Assembly (NCBI GenBank): GCA_907164885.2
Contig: OU015501.1
Coordinates: 61,875,619-61,939,618 of the forward strand
Direction of reading: 5' to 3'
Source of the DNA: Dolomedes plantarius
Taxonomy: Eukaryota; Arthropoda; Arachnida; Araneae; Dolomedidae
Length of the DNA: 64,000 bases
Under the pieces are notes generated by a model. That model saw only the letters and a list, made by a program, of their open reading frames with translations, was not told the origin of the DNA and did not search any database. Positions 46,165 to 56,254 of this stretch are shown here, piece after piece (position 1 is the stretch's first letter; the number at the start of each line of letters is the position of its first letter). The position numbers were made by a program, and so were the translations under genes.

Positions 46165-47385
46165 CACATTGAAGTGCCACTGAATTAGGGATACCTACCT
46201 AGTAACGAGTTGGGCCTCCTCTGGCCTTGATAACGGCTGCCACACGACGAGGCATAGATTCAACAAATTTCTGGAAACGTTCCACGGGAATGACTTGCCA
46301 AATATTGGCTAAAGCTGTCCATAATTCAGTAAGGTTCTTTGGTGCTGTGTGATGGCCTTTCACGCCTTGTTCCAAAACAACCTAAAGATGCTCAATAGGA
46401 TTTAAGTCTGGGCTTCTAGGTGGCCAATTCATGACAGAGAAGTCAGAGGAATGCTCATCCAACCAGCCAGTAGCCAACCGGGACTTGTGAGAGGTACAGT
46501 TGTCTTGCTGGAAAACTCCATTACCGTGCGGATAACAGAACAGCTTAAACGGATGGAGGTGATCACCCAGCAACTCTACGTACCGAATTGCCTTGAGGGA
46601 GGTTGGTACACGCACAAAAGATCCCAAACTGTGCCACGAAAAAACACCCCAGACCATGATTGAGCCACCATGCCCTTGTACAGTTCCAGCCAGGCATGCA
46701 GGATCCATGGCTTCATGAGCCTGACACCATATTCTCAGCCTCCCGTCGGCGTTAAGTAGTCGGAATCGAGACTTATCACTCCATGCTACTCGTTTCCACT
46801 CCTCTACACTCCAGTCTCTGTGCTCTCTTGCCCAGGCAAGACGTGCAGCCTGATGGCGAGTATAGAGCAATGGTACTCTCGTAGGTCGACGGTTCCCGAA
46901 ACCCATACGGTGAAGCGAGCGTTTCACAGTCCGTTTACTGACTGTACGACTGGCACCGTCATTAAACTGGGTGGTAATTTGAGCTAATGTTTGGCTTCGC
47001 TGGCTACGTACAATACGCCTGAGCCGTCTCTCACCACGCACTGTCAAGGCTAATTGTCCTTTGCAGTTTGCCCGATCGCTAGTTTTTTTCCACCATCCTT
47101 GTATTCTTGGTATACTCTTGACACTGTCGACCTTGAAAATCCTAGCTGTCTGACGATTTCGGAAATTGAATGGCCCATGCGTCGCGCACCTACGATTTGT
47201 CTGCGATCGAAGGCGTCTAAATCAGGCAGTTTACCCATACTGGCAATTCCAACAACTAATTCAGAACAACCACAGTACGCGCTATATATGCAGTTACCAC
47301 AGCACCCTCACTTGCGCATACATGATGCGCAGCGCTACACAATTTGCATAGGCTTTGCTATCCCTAATTCAGTGGCATTTCAGTG
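46165..47385 (-). mobile_element. Tc1-like DNA transposon (DD36E-like), nearly intact
   Basis: The ends share TGCCACTGAATTAGGGATA within about 30 bp. TA flanks at 46163-46164 and 47386-47387. Length 1221 bp. The element is little decayed compared with other Tc1 copies here. Confidence 0.92.
46199..47238 (-). pseudogene. Tc1-like transposase, one frameshift and one nonsense change
   Basis: Starts MGKLPDLDAFDRRQIVGARR at 47238 with the first HTH, and shifts frame after YKDGGKK near 47090. It is then open from about 47047 through the second HTH, WSDKSRFRLL (first Asp; the next residue Glu is Lys), FQQDNCTSHKSRL (second Asp) and SPDLNPIEHL (Glu). I count 36 residues between the second Asp and the Glu, as in the DD36E group. 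A TAG at the next position (probably TGG before) interrupts. The C-terminus then reads VKGHHTAPKNLTELW to IKARGGPTRY, stop at 46199. Two point lesions from a full frame. Confidence 0.92.
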
Positions 47386-47387
47386 TA

Positions 47388-47664
47388 CTTTTGAAACAAA
47401 TACTTTGGTTGTACGATAATACTTTTAGATATACGTTGCATAAAAAAATGATAACTACATTATTAAAATGAAATACTTTCTATAATCGCGACGGGAGAAT
47501 TCTAATCCAGAAACATAAATAACCCATGAAAATTATATCTTCCGCCGGTTCATTGCCTAGCATGATATTGACCGCCAATACAGAGATAAATCTGAGATGT
47601 ACAAAAGCATTCGCACTTGACGACAAATAGCCAACTTTGTGGCAAATGTTTGCGCACAAAGAGA
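47388..47664. other. Short gene-free interval
   Basis: No feature seen between the Tc1 element and the first MITE. Confidence 0.4.
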
Positions 47665-47854
47665 TAGGGCCTGTTCACATAGGAGTCCTTTGCGTAGCGT
47701 TAAGGGAAAGATGACGTTGAGACGAAAATAAACCAATCATAGGCCTCCAAACGATTAGCAATGAAATTTTTAACGCCTATGATTGGTTTATTTTCGTCTC
47801 AACGTCATCTTTCTCTTAACGCAACGCAACGGACTCCTATGTGAACAGACCCTT
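47665..47854. mobile_element. Palindromic MITE, copy 1
   Basis: About 190 bp, nearly all inverted repeat. The ends read GGGCCTGTTCACATAGGAGT on the left and GGGTCTGTTCACATAGGAGT inward from the right. The arms then pair over AAAGATGACGTTGAGACG and AATAAACCAATCATAGGC. No coding. No clear target duplication. Confidence 0.8.
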
Positions 47855-48044
47855 AAACAGCCGATTTCTAAAGAAACCTTTCAATTTTCTTTAAATATTG
47901 CGTTTAGAACAAGGTTAATTGTATTTTTAAAATTAAGTTGACGCTCTTCGGTATACATTTCAAGAGGTTTCACGTGTTTAAAAATATTGCCTTTGAAGTT
48001 AAAAATCGTCGAAATTTTCCTCTATGGACCTTAACGGGAACAGT

Positions 48045-48234
48045 AAGGGCCTATTCACATAGGAGTCCGAAACGTTGCGTTAAGGAAAAGATGACGTTGA
48101 GACGAAAATAAACCAATCATAGGCCTCCAAACGATTAGCGATGAAATTCTTAACGCCTATGATTGGTTTATTTTCGTCTCAACGTCATCTTTCCCTTAAC
48201 GCTACGCAACGGACTCCTATGTGAACAGGCCCTT
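48045..48234. mobile_element. Palindromic MITE, copy 2
   Basis: Same family and orientation as copy 1, 190 bp before-to-after, ends AAGGGCC...GGCCCTT. AGT flanks both sides (48042-48044 and 48235-48237), a 3-bp target duplication that would suit a Harbinger-type source. The two copies are highly similar throughout. Confidence 0.82.
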
Positions 48235-48237
48235 AGT

Positions 48238-48973
48238 TCTAGTCTCCAAAGCTAAAAATGGCTTCGCACTCCGATGGCGTATTTCCTTCCAAAACAGAAT
48301 ATTTAGAATTCTTTTCCAAAACAGTTGAAGAAGAAAACATTTAAAATACTATGTAAAATATCTCAGAAAAGTTACAAATTTCTTTACTTACAGGTCCAGT
48401 CTCAAATTTAAAATTTAGTTTTTTTACAAACGTACGATCTGGTATTAAATAGACAGTAACATTTAGAATGGCTGGTATCGGCCGCAGTAAAATACCTGCG
48501 ACTGCGACCGATCCCAGCATTACGGATGAATTTCAAAGTAGCGGCCACAGCAACGAGTGTAGGAAACCGTAACCGTATTTGTTTTGGATTCAAAAGGAAT
48601 TTCACTTCGCTATTTATACACGAATTATAATTAACTTATTAATTCATTCATCGACTTTAAACGTTGGCTCATAATTTAGATTGTGTCGTTGGTGAGGAGT
48701 GAATTTTATGTACTGATTGTTTTTAAATTGACAAATCTCTTTTGGTGTATGAATATGTTCCCAATAAGGTCCATTTAAATGTAACATACATTTGTGATTG
48801 CATTACAATGGATATTATTCGGTTTAATCTTTCTGTTTACATTATTTCTTTTATAATTCAAAATATATCTCAGTCTGTGTGCGAAGCATCAAACATTCAA
48901 TATTATATATATATATGTTCTCTAGGGTTTGGTTCCCCATTTGAGGGTTACGGGTTAAAATTTCTATCCATAT
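48238..48973. other. Unassigned DNA
   Basis: A GC-richer patch at 48470-48590 (with cggccgcagtaaaatacctg) has an open minus frame but no known match. The rest is AT-rich. Confidence 0.35.
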
Positions 48974-49131
48974 CACAGTGATTCGCCTAATACAAGCTAG
49001 GTGGACAAAAACATTTTATTCTACGATTTGATTGCTCTGGTTATGATGAATGATATTTTGTTGTTTTATTAAATAATTGCGCATTGTTTGATAATTTATA
49101 AGCTTGGGGAATATTTATAGTAAAAAACTTA

Positions 49132-49824
49132 AGGGGGTCCAGGGCACATTTTAAAGAAAAATTTATTTATTGGGCTAAAATTTTGAATTTTTTTGTCATG
49201 GTTAACCATATAATTTGTAAACAAAATCAAATCATAAAATTTCTCATAAAGTTTTTAAAAAGTTTTAATTTTAAATTTAAAAAAAGGGGTGTTAATTTAA
49301 AATCATAACTCGAAATATTATTTATCGAATTTCAAAATTTTTTCATTTAACTAAACAGAGATATATAAGCTTTAATCTTGATTCAGCATAATTTAAAATA
49401 TTAATTTTTAAAAAATTAAAAATATTTAGAGTAAAAATTTCAAAAAAAAATATTATGTAACTGATTTTTAAAAAATCATATTTTAAAAAGTATTTTTTCA
49501 TATTTTTTTCAAATTTTCTGAATCAAAATTAAAGTAAAATAATTGAAAAAGACATTTTCTAAGTTTGAACCATTTATCTGTAACGGTTCCTGACTTATAA
49601 CAATTTGAAGACGAGAAATGGGGAGAAACCACATCATGCAGCAAAACGCATTTAAAGGTTTAAACAAAGATTGGCTGCTATTAGAATGTTGCAAAACAAA
49701 ACAAATAATATCTTCTGTTCTAATTAAGATAGAAACATGATTTAAGCGAAAGAGAACAGAAATTTTTTTAATGCAATAAAAAATTTTTTCGAAAATTTGA
49801 AGATTTTTGTGTCCTGGACCCCCT
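49132..49824. mobile_element. Nested nonautonomous element with AGGGGGTCCAGG ends
   Basis: AGGGGGTCCAGGGCACA at the left and AGGGGGTCCAGGACACA inward from the right bound 693 bp of AT-rich noncoding DNA. It lies wholly inside the 48974-51453 element and is therefore the younger of the two. Confidence 0.65.
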
Positions 49825-49989
49825 ATGTACGGAATGAAAATGTATTAAAAAAATCACTATTGTTAGAAAATTATGTACGTAAATTAACGCAACATAAATT
49901 ATACAATAAAATTTACTCATACTACTTATAATTTAGATTATAGAAATAAACAACAGAAAATTTAATTAGCAAATAATACTGAAGACTAA

Positions 49990-51235
49990 TAATTATCATC
50001 ATATGATTCATTATCTATCTCACAATCAGACGAATCAGGTACTAAGTAACCTACATAATCACACGGATGAACATCACTTGCTACCTGATGTGTTGGTATA
50101 GAAGGCAGGTCAATTAAATTCAGAACTTCCACCGGTAATTTCTCGGTTCTCTTCCTAGGAACTTCTTTGTGTCAGTTGATTACAGGATCGGACCTTATTG
50201 AAAGTATATTCAGCAAATGTGTATTAGTTCATCTGAAGGGTAACAACTTTTTGGACTTACATAGACAATGATTAGATGGGAACACTTGATGGCCCACTTT
50301 CAACGACCATTTTCGCGTCTGTTTATAAGACTGACTGGGGCATTTAGAGTTTCCTAATAAGCTAATGCCTCGTCACTGTTCAACTGTCTGCCACCACAAA
50401 TAACATCACCAGATTTCCTTTTTTCTGAAGATTCCGAACTTTTTCTAATCAAAGTAGCTACGTTTCTGCGACCCGACAAACGATTTGGTACTTCAGCATC
50501 TGTGGTCAACTCTCTGGCACATCGCGATCACACTAACTCCTCAACCCTACGTTTCTGGTTTTGAAAGACGAATCTTCAAAGTTCTTTTTGAGCCGACCTT
50601 GAGGCCGACTTCCTCCAGATGATAAGGAAGCACAGGGTTCATGCATACTTATGTTAAATTCTATATCTGCACCCTCTAACCAACTTTTATTTTTATTTAG
50701 AAAACGGTCCATCATCATATTGGCTGCAGCCCACTTTTCAGAGAATTTTGACGAAAAACTTGAAATTTTTAACTGTAAATCCCTCTGGGAGTCAGGAGTC
50801 ACATCCGTAATACTAAATTTTCGCATAATAAAGTCTATTAGACAAGAATTTTGTTCTTCTATCTTATGTTTCCGCCATTCTTAAAAAAACTCCATTTTTG
50901 AAAGACAGCATACACAATCTGAAAAAAATAAATTTAAAAAAAAATGGGAAAAGATGTGGTACTCAATTTTATATCATTGTACAGATTATGATTGTCACTA
51001 TACAATATTAAAAAATTAGCCTGGATACATGTGGATACAAAAAACTGTATACGATGAAAAATTAAAAACGAAACAAAAATTACAATTTTTTCGTAGTTTT
51101 TTCAAAAACTATTATAGCACATATTATCTCTCATTTTAATCAAATTTTAAATGAAATAAGAAAGTACTTACGTTCTAAAGTAAAATCCATCACAGCAATA
51201 GTAATATTCTTCCTTTCAAATCTTGTTAGATGTAA
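49990..51235 (-). pseudogene. Uncharacterised transposon-encoded protein relic
   Basis: Minus-strand pieces in order are NITIAVMDFTLER near 51220-51180; EEQNSCLIDFIMRKFSITDV, KISSFSSKFSEKW and NKNKSWLEGADIEF at 50870-50640; GRLKKNFEDSSFKTRN at about 50600-50540; then NRLSGRRNVATLIRKSSESS in another frame; and an acidic end EIDNESYDDNY at about 49990. The NESW/GxD and KKNFED blocks resemble an uncharacterised protein family that I associate with spider and other arthropod genomes (recollection, unverified). Several stops and frame changes mark it as dead. Confidence 0.4.
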
Positions 51236-51453
51236 TTGAAAGCACTGCAAAATTGCAACTAAATTGTTTGCATGAATTGAATTGCCTTATCACTTCACTT
51301 TAACCACTTATGACTCATCGCTCTGGAATGTTTGACATAATTATTACCACAAATTGTGACCAATGGGGTGTTGTTATTGTCATGGGATCATCAATTAATC
51401 GATTCTTTGAATTGACTTTTGTCCACCTAGCTTGTATTAGGTGAATCACTGTG

Positions 51454-53518
51454 CATAGATTAAATATGTAAATTATCTGCTGTCTTTTTTTTTTAGATGT
51501 AGTTGTAGCAGGTAGTAACCTACATTCATCTCTCTTAAAATATGTATTTCTGCCATCAGAAAAGATGTAAAAGGAAAGAAATTGGTTTGAATGGATGCTT
51601 TTCCTGTATTTGTGTGCAATTTGCACATGTGTGTTTACTTATGTTTCTCTTAGTAGTAAGCAAAGTAATAAAAATAAACTTCATTGGGCAATTCGTTATT
51701 TTTTTTTTCGGTTTAAAGACATACAGACTCATATTTATTTTCAATGTTAAGAACAGGACCTCAGTTGTTATATAGTATGTTGCCATGTTTGATTTTACTC
51801 AAGTGTTGTGTATGTGCTACTTGCTAAAATGAATGAAGATTATTTTGAATAATTAAAAATTCTCTTGAATTAAACTCAGAGGCAGGTCCAGTCCAAAGTT
51901 TTTTTTTGTTTGTTGTTGTTTTTTTTTTTTTTTTGGGGGGGGGGGGGCAACATCAGCTCTTAGGGTTATATATATATATATATATATAATCTATTATGTA
52001 ATATTTCAATATATATATATATATAATCTATTATGTAAGATTTCAATATATATATATATATAATTAAGAAATAAACATCGTCTCGTTGTAAATTTAAACT
52101 CGTTTAGTATTAGGTCTACGATTATATAATTTTAGGCTATGGAAGAAAATATGTCGGGGGTTTTTTTTGAGGGGGGGGCAATCCCCTCCCCCTTGGAGCT
52201 GCCAATGATTAAAGTTGATTTTTGAAATTTTTTACCTAGATAATTTGTGATTTTTAAAAAAATTATCTATTTCTGAAATTTTTTTCAGATTTTTGCCCCT
52301 CTGGTCGGTTTTAGAAATAGATAGGTTACATGAATATAGTTGCTGTTTTTACTGAGTTTCAAAATAGTTGTAATATTATTATTCATATTCTGAAAGTTTC
52401 AAATACATATAATGAATTGTGGTAATCAAAGCTCCTATATTACTTACGATTTAAGATATATTGTTTCATGCAGAAAGTTGTAGACTGCTCGGTGCTAGGG
52501 AGGGAGAAAATTTTTTTGCCTGTGTGGGAGAGAATTCATAAAGATTTAAGTGTAAACCAAAGCTTCCTAAATGGTGCATGAACAAAACATTTTTTAAAAT
52601 TACCTCTTTAAATTATTTTGTAATTTACCTGTATTTTAATGACAAATGAGGAATAATTCACTAATTTAGTCAAGTTTAATTAATTTGATAAATCAGTTAT
52701 AAATATGTGTCTATGGTATTAATATCCAATTCTTGCTTTTCTAGGCTAGGACCTTTTCTTCCTGTAAATTGATTGCTCATTATAACTGGTTACTTTAAGT
52801 TGTTTGTTCAAGACATAACTCTGAACTTTATTGAGTACTGTAGTATTTTTATTCATATCCCAGGGTTTCATGCCTGCAACGTATGGTGTAAGAATCTTAT
52901 TTTAGTTATAAATCTAATTACATTGTGTCACCATACTTCATATTTTCTTCCCCTTTATTGTTTAAATGTGTAGTTTTTTTGTAATTGATTATTTTGCTTT
53001 GTATTTAGTTTTTCCATAATTTGACTACTAGCTTAGTTTTGTCATTTGGTTATGAATTAAGAATTTTAGATTCATAGATAAAAGAAAACAAGAAAATGAG
53101 ATAAAAGTTTAAGTGAAGTATATTTGTGTGTCTTTGTAATGTAATACTAACCTTTACTTCATCACATTTATTGTTTCTTATATTTCTGATGCCCTTTTTT
53201 CTACAATACGTAATTTAGTTTTGCTGGTTAATTAAATATTTTGTTCTTTTCTTAGTACTTCAAGATGTTTTACCTTTTAAACCATTTCGCTCTCTCAAAA
53301 AATTTCAACTTTGGTAGTTATGAAGACATATTAGCAATGATATGGTTCTGTGTGTTAAGTAATGTATCGTACAAGATGATTAAGAAAAAAGAAAACTCAA
53401 GACATCATATATTTGGTAAGATTTTGGCATTCACTACTTAACTACTTAATAGCTTTTTGTATACCTTATGATATTTATATGCATAGTTTTTTTTTAACTG
53501 TAATGCTCCTTGAATTAA
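51454..53518. other. AT-rich DNA with homopolymer and TA runs
   Basis: No gene supported. A T run followed by a G run of 13 lies at about 51917-51947. Three (TA)n runs separated by repeats of 'aatctattatgtaa' occur at 51969-52062, a small tandem array. A second T then G run is at 52157-52178. Confidence 0.5.
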
Positions 53519-53877
53519 AAAGGGTGTTTCATATTGAATGGGACAAAAATAAAGCATACCTGTGAATGCTGCAATTACTTTATTTTGATAAATCAAATCT
53601 ACAAGGAAACTATAGTTATCCAAGTTTCTATAGCTACCTTACTAGATGTTCTATGTGTGCCCTTCTGGTGACATGGTAAATATCTATGTGGTATTTCAGT
53701 TCCTTCCACACTCGTGAGAAAATATCCTTTATTAATGATTCGAGCACTTCAGTTATCGGCTGCTTCAGTTGCTGTAAGTCGTGGGGAAATGGAGGCACAA
53801 ATACTTTGTCTTTAACAAAACCCCATAGGGAAAAAAATCACAGGGGTTAGATCTGGTGATCTTGGTGGCCAACAAAG

Positions 53878-54187
53878 CAATGGCATTTTCCCCCCACTTT
53901 TTGCCACTAGATGGCGCTGCTTGCCCTATTTCAGTCTCTCCGCTGCTTCATGTCTTTGGCGCTCAGCATGCGCGGACTATTTAAGTGCGTGTGCACTGAT
54001 CTGTTCGCTTAGTGTTCAGCTTTTTGAGCTGCCACTAAGTTCATTGCACTGATGAAGAATCTCCTTTCTAGCTTCGAAATGGCCATATGCAAAATAATTG
54101 CATCTTATTGCTATTTGTGCTTTGTTTACGTTGGTTTTCCTGTTTATTCCTCTAGCACAAAGGTTTATCTTTTCTTTTCAATGGCAT
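53878..54187 (+). mobile_element. 292-bp hammerhead-bearing retroelement with 9-bp TSD
   Basis: CAATGGCAT at 53878-53886 and 54179-54187 flanks a 292-bp insert. The insert has a CTCF-like CCACTAGATGGCGC near its start (53904-53917), a TATA-like ACTATTTAAG around 53976-53985 and a hammerhead-like motif at 54043-54093. It ends in pyrimidine-rich TTATCTTTTCTTTT. No coding. Its right 160 bp match the fuller arm of the 14337-14620 insertion. Candidates are a Penelope-like terminal repeat or a retrozyme, both known to carry hammerheads. Confidence 0.8.
54043..54093 (+). ncRNA. Type I hammerhead-ribozyme-like motif, copy 2
   Basis: ATTGCA (54043-54048), CTGATGA (54049-54055), extra A, GAATCT with AGCTTC (stem II, one mismatch), GAAA (54076-54079), T-GGCC-A (stem III), TA, TGCAAA (54088-54093; 5 bp with the first strand). 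The stem III pair is U-A here and C-G in copy 1, a compensatory change. Cleavage would follow AUA. Confidence 0.72.
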
Positions 54188-55167
54188 ATTGTTTGATCCA
54201 GCAGGGCAAGCCCAGCGATGGGGTAGACTATCATCCTGGTACTGACATACGTTTTTATACGAATATGGCGAAGCATCGTCTTGCTGCAGAATGAAGCCAG
54301 GAATCGCTTCCTGCAACTGAGGGTACAATCACTCTGATAGCATTTCTTTTAAATGCACCTGTTAATCGATTTCTCCATGAAGAAAAAAGGACCAAACACA
54401 CAACTTTTGGAAATGGCACAGTAAACGTTCACCTTTGGAGAATCACGTTTATGTTCCATTACACCATGTGGATTTTCTGTGCCCCAAAATCGTAAATTAT
54501 AGCGATTAGCTTTGCCAGAAGTGTGAAAAGTGGCTTCATCCGTAAACACAAGTGTGTTCGCGAAACTATCTACCCCCAAGCTTATCTTGCAAATTCTCAC
54601 AGAAAGCTTTACACAATGGTTTGTTGGAAGGTTTTAATGCTTGTACCATCTGAAAGATGTATTTCCGGAATTTTAGACGTTTCCGTAACACACACCACAC
54701 TATTGTATGAGGCACATTGAGTTCAGAACTCACACAACATATTGATTTTGTGGAACTTCATAAAAACATTTCACGAATTTTTTCAACTACTTCGGTTTTG
54801 GGTTCTGGTCCTCCTGGGCTGCTTTTCTTATGCAAGCAAGCCTGTGTCCTGAAACTGCTTCACCCACCGTTCGATATTGTGATGATGCGGTGGTTCTTTA
54901 CTAAATTTTGTACGAAAATATCTTTGAATGAGGATAAATGATGTTTTGGGGCATTCCAAAGCACAGTACACTTTCTCCTGCATGGATGGCGCCATTTTGA
55001 TTAACAGTGCCTGTAGCAGCGATTTCATAACCGGAAGATCTTTTGTTGTTGCCAGATAAAACTTGTGTAATTGTAGTTTCAGAATTAATTTGTTTTGGCT
55101 AAATAAATCAATTACAGAATTTGTACTCTGCTATTCTTTTTGTCCCATTCAATATGAAATTCCCTTT

Positions 55168-55431
55168 ACTTTATAGCTGTATTTCTATGATTTGTTTCTC
55201 TCTAAGATTAGATTGTGGTTAAAGAACATTGCTGAATAGTACAGTATAAGATTTGTAATAACAAACCTTCTAAAGACTTAATATACTGAAAATCTTTGTC
55301 ACCAGAAATGCATTTCTATAAATTATCTTTTCTTTTGTGGCAGTAATTTGATATGCCCATTGAGTATGATTATGATTTCTTAGTATTTTTCTTTTTCATC
55401 ATTTTTGCAGTTTACTTGATTTATATATATG
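55168..55431. other. Gene-free interval
   Basis: No supported feature. Confidence 0.4.
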
Positions 55432-55542
55432 CCGGTGATTATAAAAGTGGTCTAAGTCATATTTTTCATTTCAAGATAATTAAAGGTTTGAGTTTGAACA
55501 GGAACTGAATTGAGTTGAATGCCTTAACCCTTTATGTCACCG

Positions 55543-55910
55543 TGTTGCATATCTGCAACAAACACAAAAATCCTATGTCATTTCCCCAGCGAGATTTGAA
55601 AGTCGATTTCGACGATGATTGCAATGTTGCAACATTGCAGTTAACACATATTGTTCAACTTTTCTCTACTAGATGGCGATACTGTTGTAATTTCTAGAGC
55701 TAAAGTTCAATTTATTGCTTACGAAGTTGCACGTGGTTTTTGCAGAAATACTATTTAAATTTAGTAAAGTTTTAAAGATTGGAGACATTCGGAAATAGTT
55801 ATTTTATGAAGGTAAGATCATATTCTTTATGTCAAAATACTTTTGTTGTAGAAAATTGAGAATATCTATATAAAATGTATACTTTTATGTTTGTTGCAGT
55901 TATGCAACAA
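55543..55910. repeat. Left subterminal palindromes of piggyBac
   Basis: Three sites: TGTTGCA-TATC-TGCAACA (55543-55560), GCAATGTTGCAACATTGC (55621-55638) and TTGTTGCA-GTTA-TGCAACAA (55891-55910). All arms are perfect. Shared core TGTTGCA/TGCAACA. Probably transposase or host-factor sites, or RNA or DNA hairpins. Confidence 0.8.
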
Positions 55911-56254
55911 TTGGTAATTTCTTTCCCTGATCTGAAGTTCTGAAATATTCGTAAAGCAAATTTTTAAACTTCTTCTTTGCGTATTTTAAATTATATTTAG
56001 TTCTTATATAGCTATTTTATAGGAATACTGTCTGTTATTATGTAATATCTATTAGGCTTTTCTATACATAATAGTCCTATTATATTTTCATTGTAAATAA
56101 TAAATATCTGCTGTTTGTAATAAATTAAAATTATAAAATGCTAATATAATGCAAACAGAGTGAAAAATAACTTAAAAATATTATAATAGCTTAGCGATAC
56201 TTTTATTGACTGCTTTCTTTAATATATTCTAAACTAGCCATTTACTTCTTTAGA

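Larger units (their letters stand above)
48974..51453 (-). mobile_element. 2.5-kb inverted-repeat DNA transposon, unclassified
   Basis: Left end CACAGTGATTCGCCTAATAC, right end read inward CACAGTGATTCACCTAATAC. The match continues through AAGCTAGGTGGACAAAA, about 37 bp with one mismatch. Both flanks contain CATA (48968-48971 and 51454-51457), so the target duplication may be CATA or not resolvable. Inside are a decayed minus-strand gene and another inserted element (49132-49824). Confidence 0.75.
53634..54991 (-). pseudogene. Mariner-type transposase, interrupted and frameshifted
   Basis: Starts MAPSMQEKVYCALECPKTSF with an N-terminal HTH (IERWVKQFQDTG). It then breaks frame several times before TDEATFHTSGKANRYNLRFW (first Asp). 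It goes on through SPKVNVYCAISKSCVFGPFF and, after a TAA, FILQQDDASPY (second Asp). The frame is split after NNMPL by the inserted retroelement. Beyond it LLCWPPRSPDLTP and DFF (third acidic residue, Asp in the family), then DKVFVPPFPHDLQQLKQ and RRAHIEHLVR to the stop at 53634, with a frameshift in between. It is dead both from point lesions and from the insertion. Confidence 0.82.
53519..55165 (-). mobile_element. Mariner-superfamily-type DNA transposon, split by a retroelement
   Basis: Inverted ends: GGGTGTTTCATATTGAATGG on the left and GGGAATTTCATATTGAATGG inward from the right, continuing GACAAAAA. The target duplication is not clear. The transposase is on the minus strand. A 292-bp element is inserted at 53887-54178; the transposon is about 1.35 kb without it. 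Confidence 0.82.
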
